Shown piece by piece: positions 45,801 through 57,399 of a stretch of DNA of 64,000 nucleotides. Origin of the DNA: Pomphorhynchus laevis (Eukaryota > Acanthocephala > Palaeacanthocephala > Echinorhynchida > Pomphorhynchidae); contig WNNJ02001657.1 in NCBI GenBank assembly GCA_012934845.2, positions 1-64,000 on the forward strand, read 5' to 3'. Below the pieces are notes generated by a model, which searched no databases, had not been told where the DNA came from, and worked only from the letters and a program-made list of their open reading frames with translations. Both the position numbers and the translations under genes were made by a program. Each line of letters opens with the position of its first letter. The stretch's first letter is position 1.

Positions 45801-46080
45801 AGAAGACACATAGGAGAGATGGAGCGCCATCGAATTTTTGGACGGGTGTGGACAACTTGAAAATTTCCGTCTATGTTTCGGATGGAGAGTGATGTTTCGC
45901 CGTTTTCCTCGCGACGGCGTTTTTCGATGCGGGCTGTAGAGATTGAAGCGATTTCAGAAGGGGCGCGATCGGGGAAAATTCGAGTGGTTGAAGATGACAT
46001 GAGTTTGAATCGTTGAGAGAGGACAGAAGACGCGTGAGAGCGATGCTTGAAAACAATTTTTAGGAGAGGGGCTGGGAAGG
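42868..46080 (-). mobile_element. L2-like LINE, nearly full length, minus strand
   Basis: Endonuclease in 45830-44397 (LLNTRSILNKSDI, LTESWHSDSDDL, VYRSGS, LVLGDFNIRLDRP, GLSDHF). Linker and RT start in 44565-44167 (SYRPISLLPTLSKLLERL). RT in 44097-42934 (LISLDLSSAFDIVDHS, GVPQGSVLGPLLFSLL, YADDILIYAHAP) and on to the C-terminus NQLPLDVRRAPSF. The hairpin is at 42887-42902. Frame changes near 44700 and 44100-44170 break it. Codons are G/C-rich in third positions, unlike the AT-rich copy at 34557, so two subfamilies are present. The 5' limit is near 46080. Confidence 0.92.
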
Positions 46081-46261
46081 ATTAGATTGAGAAGATTTGT
46101 TTAGACGGATGAATGCGACAGGAGAAATGTCCTTGAAAAAGGATGGTTTATCCGCAGGGACAATAGACGAGAGGATGGATCTGAAGGCGGAAAAATTGCC
46201 CTACGTGAACTCGCTACCACTGTGTGTACACCTCTTCATCGCCTATTTGTTGCCTCGTTAT

Positions 46262-46520
46262 ATACATCGACCTCACCTTCGGTGAGGCAGAAGATATCGA
46301 TGTATTGCTTGGTGAATAGGTAAAGGATAAGATCGGATTTATTGAGAATAGATCTAGTGTTGAGGAGACCGAGGCGGAAACCGTGTGTTGTGACGAAAGA
46401 GTCTAAGGAGAAGACACATAGGATAGATGGAGCGCCATCGAATTTTTTGGACGGATGTGGACAACTTGAAAATTTCCGTCTATGTTTCGGACAGATATCG
46501 TTACAGATATGTTTCAACTC
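46262..46520 (-). mobile_element. L2-like LINE 5' fragment
   Basis: This repeats the 5' coding region of the copy at 42868-46080 (HRRKFSSCPHPSK, FDGAPS, LLNTRSILNKSDLIL, DIFCLTE). It is cut off at the TE of the TESW motif and is slightly diverged. Confidence 0.9.
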
Positions 46521-46827
46521 ACTATTCTAATTACAATATTTGGTAATAAATTTTATAAATTTGAAATTATTAATTCAATATTTTTTAATTCATTTTTTAA
46601 TGTCATAAATGTTTGTATTGTATTTTAGGTATATATACATAAATTTGATAGTATTATTTCTTTTGTTTTTATATTATTTAAAATATACCAATGGTACATT
46701 TTATTATTTAAAAGCCTACTAGTAGCTAGTCTACACCTGTAGTACCAATATCTACGATATCGATATATTTATATGATTTTTTTCTCATTCTTATTATTGA
46801 CGTTGATGTTATTGTTATTAAAAAACG
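46521..46827. other. AT-rich spacer, no gene seen
   Basis: This AT-rich sequence, with a run of ATATCTACGATATCGATATAT, lies between two L2-like fragments. Nothing was recognised. Confidence 0.5.
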
Positions 46828-47115
46828 ATTTATTTTAACGTGGCAAATGCGTGCCAGCGCACGCTTACATGACTACAACAAAACAAGACTGTGAATCAGG
46901 TGTCGAGAAGGTGTGAACGGAGGAGGTGTTTGAATGTGATAAAGGAGGGGGCGCGGCGGACGTCGAGAGGGAGTTGATTCCAGGCGAGTGAGGCGGCGAC
47001 GAGGAAGGATCGGAGACCGTAGTTGTTGGAGTAATTAGGAACGTGGAGTAAGAGGGTATGACAGGAACGAAGCGATAGCAAGGTGAGGCGAGTATCGTCT
47101 AAGAAAGGAAGGTAC
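46828..47115 (-). mobile_element. L2-like LINE 3' end, heavily truncated
   Basis: Nearly identical to 42868-43150. It encodes LPFLDDTRLTLLSLRSCHT to NQLPLDVRRAPSF, then the 3' hairpin 46849-46864. Only a few differences separate the two, so they share a very recent source. Confidence 0.92.
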
Positions 47116-47144
47116 AAAAGAAAGGAAGATACAAAATTTATATA

Positions 47145-48110
47145 TTATATCAAGTTAAAATTTAAAATTGAAATTTAAAATAAAAGTAAATTTTTATGAA
47201 TTGACTAATAAATAACAGACGATGTATCAGAATAAGGATTAGAGGTCATCAGGAGGAACTGCTATGCTATCAGGTTTCGGCCCCTAACTCCTCTACCCAA
47301 CATAGCAGCGGGGCCAAATACATGCTAATGATGTATTTCCTCTGAAATAACTATCTAGTATCTTATTCTAATACAAAGTATATTATTTATTATCCATCCA
47401 TAAAAATTTGCCACTTAAGAGTTTTAAATTTATTCTTTATATTATTGTGTTGATTTATATATTTTACTATTTTCTGCTTGATGTTATTTTTATAGTAACC
47501 TAGTTTAAAATATGCATATATTAAATTTTTTAAATGATTCTGAAGAAAGCCAATATCATTACATATTGTTGCAATTCTTAAAATTTCATTATTTAATGTA
47601 TTATATTTTATATTATATGGTATGCATGAATGCTCATGCAAAATATGTTTCTTGTAAATTTAAATATGTCATCTTTACGATATAAATTAATAGTAGTTTT
47701 AGTTAATGTTAATTTAATGTTCATATCTATATATGCCTTTTTTATCAAATGTTAATTTAATGTTCATATCTAGATATACACCTTCTTTATCATTAATATT
47801 GGTTTTATTAAGTATAATGCTACTCGGATACATTTGTTCGCTTATTGAATAAAAATTGTTTGAGTTAAATACACATATATCATCAATGTATCGAAACATA
47901 TATTTCATATATTTATATTGTTTAGATTTAGTTTTTACACAGTTATGAACAAATTCATATTCTTATAAAGTTTAAAAACAAGTCAGCTATAATTGGGCTA
48001 CTATTACCTACCCATTGGAACACCTTTTACTTGTCTAAATATAGATGTCCCTACTTTTAAATAATTTTGATTTATCAAAATATTTAAGGTTTCTGTTAAT
48101 TTAATGTTTT
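47145..48110 (-). mobile_element. Penelope-like retroelement fragment 2
   Basis: This is a closely related copy of 21427-22312. Minus strand: KYMFRYIDDICVFNSNNF (47908 down), HEHSCIPYNIKYN and NNIKNKF, with remains of the GVPMGG region near 48010. It is bordered by the terminal module at 47217-47377. A diverged version of that module lies inverted just past the other end. It is degraded. Confidence 0.85.
47217..47377 (-). ncRNA. Penelope-like terminal module, second copy
   Basis: Nearly identical to 21504-21655, with both crossing helices (CTGCTATG/CATAGCAG and GGCCCC/GGGGCC) unchanged. The minus strand again has GGCCGAAACC and CCTGATGACC. Confidence 0.5.
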
Positions 48111-48139
48111 ATGAGAGAGATCCAAATAATCATATTATA

Positions 48140-48250
48140 TCTGAGAAAATACATCAATTGTATGTATTTGGCTCTGCTGCAATATTATTAGTTCGTGGAA
48201 AAATGGCTGAAACTTGATAAAATACACTAGTTACTCAAGATAACCTCAGT
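48140..48250 (+). repeat. Diverged inverted copy of the Penelope-like terminal module
   Basis: On the plus strand, ATGTATTTGGCTCTGCTGCA and GGCTGAAACTTGATA follow the same order and spacing as ATGTATTTGGCCCCGCTGCT and GGCCGAAACCTGATA on the minus strand of 47217-47377. The two modules therefore face each other across the element. The crossing helices are not kept here. Confidence 0.6.
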
Positions 48251-48349
48251 CCATATAATAATTAGTTACATTTTAACTAATTACATGATATATAATGTAA
48301 TTAGTTAAATTAGTTAAATTATATTTGACTAATTAATTATAAGGTAAAA

Positions 48350-48890
48350 TAGGAGATGAGTTATACAGCTATAAACAGCAAATCTGAAAACAGATCATAG
48401 ATTCAAACAAAAAAGATTCGAGATAATACAGTCACAACTTATTAGGAACTCGGACGAATTCCTTCAAACCATAATGATACAAGCAAGCATGACAGGGGAT
48501 TCATTATGGATAAAGTAAGATACATATACACCAGATAATTTCTTGAATACAAACGAGTTTTATAACGCCCTTGCGCTGAATTATGATTACAATACTAAGA
48601 AAAAATTGTAATTGTACTTGTGGAATACCAGCGAATACCAGCACATGCCTTGTCATATAAAACGGGTGGTTTTAATTTTATTCGTTACGAAATTATATCA
48701 GATTATATATAATCACTAAAAGAGTGTTGCTCTTTGTTGATAAATAAACTTAAGCAATCAGTTGTGGATGATACATTATTAGATAATCAGACAACAACAG
48801 AGATCGAGAGGCACGTACAGATGTCGCTTTCCATGGACTTTATGGTAATATGTTGTCGCGGTTCTTTGTGTACAATTGTTTTTAATACTA
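48350..48890 (+). mobile_element. Degenerate scrap of an RLE-type LINE C-terminus
   Basis: PDNFLNTNEFYNALALNYDY, then in another frame HALSYKTGGFNFIRYEIISD, match the pattern F-x-DAL-x-x-RY and HALSC-x-x-GGF-x-x-RHNE-x-RD seen upstream of the restriction-like endonuclease in such LINEs. The assignment rests on short motifs. Confidence 0.45.
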
Positions 48891-49254
48891 TTGCGTAATC
48901 ATTTTCTTCGGAACGGGTAAATGAACCATTCAAGTATCGCAAAACGTAGAACTATCGTAAAGCGTATTGAACTATCGCTGTGGCCCGACACCAGTATCAT
49001 GAGCAAATCACAAATTTGTGTTATCGATGCCCATATTTGATAACCGCTAGTTAAAAATTCGACTTGTAAATTTTAGAACTTCCTGATATTACCGGTATCA
49101 CCAGATACCGGCTTGTCTGAAAACTTATTTTATTAGAAAGACCAATAGACAAGAGTAATAAATAATCACCTAAAAGACCCGTATTTTTAGAAGAGTTAGA
49201 AACACTCTCTGACCTGTAATTTACTTAATTTAGTAAATTGGAAAGGGAGGCAAG
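48891..49254. other. Spacer, no gene seen
   Basis: Nothing was recognised. ACCGGTATCACCAGATACCGG near 49090 can form a small hairpin. Confidence 0.5.
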
Positions 49255-50455
49255 GAACGGTGATATGATGAAATGAATATATTTAAGTACATATGTAGGG
49301 ATAGGGTCGGCAGGCAAAGAGTTATTGAGCATAGAGAGAGCAGCACCTTAGAGACTTCGGTAGAAGAAACAGGAAGATGGAATAGCTCAGGAAGAAATTT
49401 GCATGATTATCACGACTAGGATTGATTATTTACATGATTAGAGGATATGATCGTAGTGATTCTTGACTGAAAATAAGAGGATAACTCATTGGGATCGATG
49501 GAGTAAATATTAGAAGGGCGAGCAAAAAGAGAATTAAAGGTTCTCCAAGTATACTTTTGATCAAACAATGATGTAATCTTGTCTTGCCAAAAAAGTTTAC
49601 ATTTATCACGTAGAAGAGAGTGATGGGAACATCGAAGATTTAAGTAATGAACAAGAAGATTAGAGATAGAAGTGTGACCACGTTTAAAAAAACGAAGAAA
49701 GACTCCAAAAGAAAGACGTAGAATTCGCTTAGAAATTTTACAGTCAGAGTCGAACTAGAGGCACACGAGGAGCGTTTAGGAATTCAGGATTGGCAAGGTA
49801 AAATAGAATCGAGGATATTAGAGAATTCATGAAAGAAAAGTGCGGATTGACTATCAGCTGTCAAAGTTGCAGAATGCGACAAGAAAGGAGAATTAAGGAT
49901 AGCGAAACGCGAGAGTAAGGTCGATCAGTTGTCATGGTCGACTTGAAGTATGAGATGTGTGAACAGGAGTGAACGCGATGGAGATATCAACAGTGATGAG
50001 AAAATGATCGAAAAAGCGAGGATCTGAGATTGTTGAGGAAGCGTATGTAATGAAACTGTTGGGAAAAGCGATAATATCAAGAGCGACACCAAGAATATAG
50101 GTGAGAGGTTTGTTAGTAAATAGAGGCTTAAGTCGAACAGAAGACTTACAAGTTTTACGGAATCTGAATCAGAAGGGCGATCTAGACGGATGCTGAAATT
50201 ACTAAGGACAACTAAAGATAAAGAAGAAAATGAACGGTTTGATAGTAGATCGGCAAGTTCATTGAAAAATAGGCAAAACGGTGGAGATGAACCTAAGCGA
50301 TAGATTTTTGCAAGTTGAATAGGAGAAGGAAACGAATATTTACAAAAGAACGACTCAAATGTAGTACTGTGTAAGGAGAAATCGATTTTTTCAAGAGACA
50401 AAGGTATACGAGCGAATGCGACGATTCCGCCGTGATTAAAACAGTAGTTGATTTT
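49255..50455 (-). mobile_element. L2-like LINE, degenerate minus-strand fragment
   Basis: Minus strand from 50401: SLEKIDFSLHSTTFE, SFPSPIQLAKIYRLGSSP (the YRPGS block), LVVLSNFSIRLDRPSDSDS (GDFN changed to SNFS), then the linker and FLPELFHLPVSSTEVSKVL near 49390. Many breaks occur. It abuts the next LINE at about 50460. Confidence 0.8.
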
Positions 50456-50464
50456 GTTGAGACA

Positions 50465-52310
50465 ATGGGGCTAGCGAAGTCAACTTTTATCGACTACCTA
50501 CAAAGGTCACATTTTCAACCCCACTCCAACAAAACTCAAGGTCCTTGCTAAATTACTGAATCGTCCTAATCTCTCTGCTTCCGCCAAGCAGGCCCTTTCG
50601 AATGAATACTGGAGCACTAGATATAGATTCCAGCTGAGTAAGGATAGGGCGAGTATTGCTCGTCTTAACCCTTCTCAGTCTTCCTGTTGGAAGATTTTCA
50701 AGAAGTTTGTGTGTAGGAAGGATAAGGCAGTGGGCTGGATAGGTAAGATAGGCCTTGAAAATTTTTTAGAGGAGTCACTAGCCCTACACAACTATGGATC
50801 CACGCAATCTCCGCAACCAATCCGGCTTTGGGGGGACTTCATGAGTAGGGATCTATCTGTTACATATATACTTAACTCCAGGGGTCCACTTTCGGGCACC
50901 ACCAAATCCTTCGCTCCACTTCCTTCTAGGATCTGTCAGCTTTTGACAGCTGATCAGAGAAGAGAGGTGGGCGTAACAATGCTTTTAGCCTCCCCATCCG
51001 ATGTAGCAGGCATCAATATTAGTAAGCGTGTTTTTATTCCTAAGAAAAATTCCTGCTCATGCCCTAAAGATCTGCGACCCATCTCGATTCAAAATTCCCT
51101 CGTGTCGATTTACGAAAAAGCGCTTGCGCGTAAAATTCGCGACCATTTAAGTAGGCGTAATTTGATCCCTACAGGTTTTTATGGGTTCGTCAACAGTCGC
51201 TCGGTCCATTCAGCAGTTGGTAAGGTGGAGCAGTTTTGTCGGGATAATAGCCATCGTCTAGTTGTGGCTGTTTTCCTTGACTTTTCTGCTGCATTTGAAT
51301 GCATCTCTAACCCTTTTGTGATCTTTTCTCTCAGGTCTCACGGGCTGCCTGCTAGAATTGTGAACAGAGTGGAAATCCTGCTGTATACCAAGCGATTTTA
51401 CTATGAAGACGACCCTGATGCGCTTCAGTTCTACCCAATAACGGGTGTACCTCAAGGATTCCAACTTTCTCCTATCTTATATCTTGCTGTCTCCATTAAC
51501 CTATTCAAAATATTTAAACGCGAACAACGTCTAGCGGTGTACGCTGATGAGACCACAGCACTGTTTACGTACACAGGTGTAAAGACGTAGTCACTGATAT
51601 CAGTCGTTTCTTTTTAAGATTAAAAGACCAGTTACCCAAATCCAATCTGATTTTAAACTCCGCAAAATCGCAGGTGGTCGTCTTTCATGGCACTCCTGCA
51701 ACAATTAAAAACTTAAGAGATTAGCACTATCTGCCCTCTCCTCCATATTTGCCTCTGAACCACTTCCTACCTTCACAAGTCGAGTAAAATACCTGGGGTT
51801 GACCGTTACGGTGAACTGGTCGGCGAAAGCTGACCTGGATAGACTTAAACGTATCTTGAAGATACGATTAAGTATCTTGAAGCTAGGTGGGCCCTGAAAC
51901 GGACCCAGCATCTGTCATTGAAAGGGAAAACCTAGGTGCGTATCTAGGGCACTTGGGCTATCTCGGGATTAGTCTTCTTTTCTAGAGGACGTCACTTAGC
52001 GCAAAGGCTAAGGTTTCTTAAGCTCTTCGTCTTTGCTTTACCCAGCATAGTCTACCTTGATTGGACTCTTCGGGGGGGGATGAAAGACCCCGCGTGGTTT
52101 AGTCGTAGGGCGGCGTATTGGATTGGTTGGAGGGCTCAGATCCCCCCGGACCTGAGGCCATAAATTAGATGACTTTAAACAGAATGAAGAAAGAAGAATT
52201 CTCAGACATGTTATGTTTTTTCTTTTTCTCTAACTGACAACTTTTTTATTATCCGCATGTATTGTTGTTCTATTGTTTTTAAAAAAATCTTTATTTATTT
52301 ATTTAGAATA
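50465..52310 (+). mobile_element. I/Jockey-group LINE, array copy 1 (5'-truncated)
   Basis: It starts in the region between endonuclease and RT. RT is open at 50709-51590: CPKDLRPISIQNSLVSIYEK, FYGFVNSRSVHSAVGKV, AVFLDFSAAFECIS, GVPQGFQLSPILY and YADE in place of YADD. Broken C-terminal pieces include LGLTVTVNWSAKADLDRLKR and WFSRRAAYWIGWRAQIPPD, ending near 52162. The tail holds TTTATTTATTTA. The next copy follows at once. Confidence 0.85.
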
Positions 52311-52314
52311 CGAA

Positions 52315-55300
52315 CAAACATGCGGATTGAAGTAACAATCGGAGGATCAAAAAAGACCGAAATGCAAGAAAATTTTGATAATTTTTTGGTAGAATCTCAG
52401 GTATCATCTACTTTTTCTACGAACGAGGTAAGAGATTTGTTAACCCCCACTGGGAATGATGGTATTGGGGAACTTCCCCTTATTCCTAAATTAAAAAATC
52501 TGATAATTATCAAACTTACTGCGCCTCAATTGCGCCATAACTTATTCAATCTATTTATGAGAAAATTCACTGAAAAATTCAACAACAGAATCTTGTTTAA
52601 TTCAGTAAAATTTTCGAAAGAGAAATAAAAATTTCATTCGTATCTAATGACCTTGCCAAGGATTACAAGGAATTTTTCAAAAGGGATCTCTAGCACTTAG
52701 GATCTCTACAATACAAGCTAATTTCGGCTTCGCTTAAAATTAATATCTTCCCCCACACCTTGAGGAAAAAAATATTGATTCCTTAAAACAATGTTATAAT
52801 ATCTCTAACTTCAGGACGGTAACGGGGAGGAATAGTTTTCCTCTCCTGATTGCCTTCGTCACAGCCCCTCTTGATACGGCTGATACGCTAACTAAATCTG
52901 CCTGTAACCCCTTTTTGAGGCACAATCTTAAGTTTACTCTACTAAGTTCAGAGGACATGACTTTTCCCCACTGCAACACTTGCCACCAATGGGGCCACTG
53001 GGGCTCCGGGTGTCGTAAGGCCAGTTCTTGTGAGGTTTGCGGCTTGTCCAGCTGTCCTCATGTCGGAGGGAAGTGCTCCGACCCACCAAAGTTATCCAAC
53101 TGCGGTTGAGCACACCCGTCATGGTAAAAAAATGTATCGAATTTAAAAACTACAAATCCCGACACCTCTTCTCCATCCCAACAAAGATTGAACTCGCTAG
53201 CTTTGGAGCAGCATCTGGTAGAATGAATGATAGCGATATTTTACAGCTTATCAACGCTACCAGACGAGAGATTTTTCAGCAATTGGAGTCGCTGTTCAAG
53301 AAACATGGTGCATCGTTCCTCTCGACTTCAGTTATTACTGTCCCTCCAGCATTAAAGGGATCGAAAAAAGATGAGCTTCTGCTCCAAAAGTTCCACCGGT
53401 CAAGATAGGAAAACTTATTAAGTCTAAGACTGGAGAAGTTCCGGAAATATTGGGAAATTAAGACAATGCACGTGGGCACGTGTCTTCCCTAGTTAGGGCA
53501 TGTGGTGGAGAGGGCGACCTTTCTGTACCCAGCTCCGTCTAGGTTAAGACAATCACACCCAGCTAATCTAACGCAATGAGGAATACTCGTGAGCCTTTTT
53601 CACTGAATATTCTTCAGTGAAATTAGGGAAGTGCTTCTGCCCTTAAACTTCTATCCGGTAGAGATGCATATGTTATAGTCCTTCAGGAAACGCGGTATAT
53701 CCGTCTCCCCCAGAATATTACTCGATTCATCCCTAAGCACATTTATTCCCACTATACTCCGTACATAACCCCACCTCACTCCTCTTCATCTCAAGGTATT
53801 CTAACTTTAGTGAAATGTTCCCTAACATCCTCCCTCCTGCTAAACTTCTCTTGGCGAGCCCTGTCTTGCTTAGTTATATCACTCTGTAAGAACGGTAAAC
53901 GCCTCACTATCCAATATCTACATCCGTCCAGGTGAGATTCACAATAACCGTGACCTCCTGAATAGGATTTTGGATAGTGGCTATGACATGGTACTTGGTG
54001 ATTTCAACGACAGAACTGTTCGTTGGATTAATGCAGCACTCCGCAGAGCCAGGAGCGACTATCTTATTCATAAACCACCGTCCCCTACATTTCATTGCAC
54101 ATCAACGAACTCTCTCCTCGACATACTACTGCTTCATAAGATGTGGTGGTTGAAACCCCTCTGCACGGAGTAGTCGCGCCAACATCTGACCACCTCTCAT
54201 GACCTAATTCGTTGGCGGATTGAAGAGGATACGTTGATTCGGAGGAAATTTCACTTTGACCCCATCAGAGTGGCTTTCTTTCAGGCAGCTATCCAACGCT
54301 TCCCCCGAATTGGGAATCAGTGTTTGACCGAATTTAATTCCTACCTTTCTTCGCAAGCTACCGCGTTGCTCTCGACTACCTATATAGGTCGTATTTACAA
54401 TCCCAATTCGACAAAACTCAAGACCATAGCTTATATGCTGTATCTCCCCAATCTCTCTGTTTATGCCAGACAGGCTCTCTCGAATGAATATTGGAGCACT
54501 AGATATAGGTTCCACCTGGGTAAGGATAGGGCAAGCATTGCTTCCCTTAATTCAGCTCAGTTTTCCTTATGGAATATATTCAAGAAGGAAAAATTTGTCT
54601 GTTTGAATGATAGATCATTGGGTTGGATTGGTAGTAAAGGTCTTGATATAGTTTTAGAGGAGTCGCTATCCCTACATAATTATAGAGCTACTCAATCACC
54701 TCTGTCAATCCCGCCTTAGGGGACTTCAGAAGTTGGGCCTATCTGTTGCATGTATACTTAACTCCACAGAGGATCCACCCCTGCACCTCCTAATCCGTCG
54801 CTCCACATTCTTCTCGGATCTGTCAGCTTTTGACAGTCGAACAAAGAAGAGAAGTGGCGTCACAATGCTATTAGCCTCCATTTCCGATGTGGTCGGCATC
54901 AACATTAGTCGTAGAATTTTTATACCTAAAAGAAATCTGATCTCCTGTCCTAAAGACCTGCGGCCAATTTCAATACAAAACTCCCTCATCTCTATTTACG
55001 AAAAGGCGTTGCGCGTAAAATCCGCGACCATCTATGTAGGCGTAATTTAATCCCACCAGGTTTTCATGGGTTTGTTAAAGGTCGATCGGTCCATTTAGCA
55101 ATTGGTGAGGTGCAGCAGTTCTGTCGGGATAATAGCCATCATCTCGTTGTGGCTGTTTTCCTTGATTTTTCTTCTGCAATTGAACACATCTCCATTCCTT
55201 TTGTGATCTCTTCTATCAGGTCCCTCGGGTTGCCTGCGAGAATTGTGAACAGGGTGGAGATCCTGCTGTACACCAAGCGGTTTTATTATGAAGACGACCC

Positions 55301-56165
55301 TGATGCGCGTCTGTTCTACCCTATTACGGGTGTGCCTCAAGGTTCACCTCTTTCTCCTATCTTATATCTTGCTGCCTCCATTAATCTATTTAAAATATTT
55401 AAACGCGAACAACGTCTAGCGGTGTACGCTGATGAGACCACAGCCCTGTTCACGTACACAGGTGTAAAGACGTAGTCTCTGACATCAGTCGTTTATTTTT
55501 AAGATTAAAAGATCAGCTCCCTGCTTACAATATTATTCTAAACTCCAGCAAAATGCACGCGGTTGTCTTTCATGGCACCCCTGCGACCAAAAAGAAACTT
55601 AAGAGATTAGCACTCTCTGCACTCTCCTCCATTTTGCAACCCCATCAACTCCCTATCTTCTCGAGTCGAGTAAAATACCTGGCGTTCACCGTTACGGTGA
55701 ATTGCTCGGCGAAAGCTGACCTAGATAGACTTAAACGTATTCTGAAGAAAGCTAGGTGGGCCTTGAAACGGGCTCAGCATCTGCCATTTTAAATGGAAAA
55801 ACCCAAGTGCGCCTCTGGGGTACTTGGGCTATCTCGGGATTAGTCTTCTTTTCTAGAGAACGTTCATCGGAGCAAAGGCTAATGTTTCTAAAGCTCCTTG
55901 TCTCTCGTTTACTCAGCATAGTCCGCATCGATTGGATTCTTCGCAGGGTAAAAGAACCCAGGTGGTTCAGTCGGAAGGCGGCGTGTTGGATTGGTTGGAG
56001 GACTCAGATCCCACTGGACATGAGGCCGTGAGTTTTGGCGAAGACTAACAACGACATTTTTTGTAGTCGCTGATCTGACTGGTTATAGTTGTTTTTCTTT
56101 TGCATGTTAATCCTGAACCTTGTATTATTTATTTTAAAAGAAACTTCATTTATTTATTATAATAC
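52315..56165 (+). mobile_element. I/Jockey-group LINE, array copy 2 (ORF1 to tail, broken)
   Basis: ORF1 starts at MRIEVTIGGSKK (52320) and after frame breaks shows knuckles CNTCHQWGHWGSGC and CEVCGLSSCPHVGGKC (52977-53090). The endonuclease lies in 53560-54230 (VLQETRYIR, VLGDFNDRTVRW, NSLLDILLL). The RT lies in 54234-55475 (LNDRSLGWIGSKGL, KDLRPISIQNSL, AVFLDFSSAIEHIS, GVPQGSPLSPILY, YADE). The C-terminal block covers 55553-56031. YADE is shared with array copy 1, so it is ancestral to both. The tail TTTATTTATTATAATACGAACAA resembles that of copy 1. Confidence 0.87.
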
Positions 56166-56169
56166 GAAC

Positions 56170-57200
56170 AACATACACTACCATGCAATGCAGTTTCCTG
56201 CTGTGTTAACTGTGGATTACAACATTCAGCATGGTCACGAAAATGTACGGTGTTCAAAGCTTACTAGAAGAGGCGTATAGATTCCTCTGGTAAGAAAATG
56301 GCCACCTATTTCACCCCTACTGCTGCTCTGATTTCTCTTGTCTACGAAGCTTACAAAGCTCTAGAACTCCAGATTAATTCCAAATTTGCCGACAGGGAGA
56401 ACATGATCAAAAATCTAGTGAATGCGCTAACCACGTCTGCCACTACTCAATTAATACCCCAACGAAGAATTCCAAAAACAGATGCTTCTCCACGAGCACT
56501 GTAGCCCTCTGAAGGTACACAAGCAGGGTAAGGCGTGGAATAGAAATTCAGGCCTTTCCTTGGGAAGGCCTGAAGATAGCACATCCCTGTTCTCTGGACG
56601 CAGGTGCATAGATGTAGTCTCGGACATCAGCCGTTTCTTTTTAAGATTAAAAGACCAGTTTGCCACGTCTAATCTTATTCTCAACTCATGTAAATCGCAG
56701 GTTGTGATATTTAATGGTGCCCCTGCGACAAAGAAAAAACTAAAGAGACTAGAAATCTCAGCTTTCCATATTGAACAATAAACCACGCCCTACCTTTACA
56801 CAACGAGTAAAATACCTGGAGTGTACCATTATGGTGAAATGATCGACCGGTTCAGACTTGAATAAATTCAAGACTGTACTGAAGAGAGCTATATGGACCC
56901 TGAAACGGGCCCAGCATCTGTCATTAAGTGAGAAAGCTCAGGTGTTTTCTGGGGTACCTGGGCAATCTCGGGTTTTGTCTTCTTTTCTAGAGGACGTCCT
57001 CCTGATCAAATACAGAGGTTTTTGAAGCTCCTCATATTGATATTACCCACCATAGTACGCCTCGACTGGACCCTCAGGTGTGTGAGAGACCCCGAGTGGT
57101 TCAGATGGAAGGCTGCTCTGATCCCCATGGCCTGACAGTTGAGAAGACAACCCAATGAATCACTCGTTTTTCTTCCAAGAGATCTATTAATTTTGATACT
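56170..57200 (+). mobile_element. I/Jockey-group LINE, array copy 3 (internally deleted)
   Basis: An ORF1 piece (56298-56504, ALELQINSKFADRENMIKNL) is joined directly to the end of ORF2 (STSLFSGRRCIDVVSDISRF, ILNSCKSQVVIFNGAPATKK, 56575-57140). The endonuclease and most of the RT are missing. The junction carries an inverted repeat CAGGCCTT/AAGGCCTG (56549-56572). Confidence 0.8.
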
Positions 57201-57223
57201 TAACCTTATTTTTTATCATCAAA

Positions 57224-57310
57224 TTAGCTAACTGAGTCTACGTATTTAATATTATTATAAAATAAACAAAACATAATAATAATGCTAAATCAAAATTTAA
57301 TAATTAAATA
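57224..57310. repeat. Short interspersed repeat, third copy
   Basis: It begins AACTGAGTCTACGTATTTAA and follows 19680 and 21304 to TTTAATAATTAAATA, then gives way to T/G-rich sequence (57310-57400). Confidence 0.8.
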
Positions 57311-57399
57311 TTTTGTTTTTTGTTTTGTTATATTTTGTTTTTTTTAATATTTTGTTATCATGTTTTGTTTTTTTTGTATTAAGAAAATCGTTATTATTA

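Noticed and set aside
52794-53122. Minus-strand frames over the zinc-knuckle region
   Set aside because: They are antisense to the LINE ORF1 knuckles, which carry the recognisable motif.
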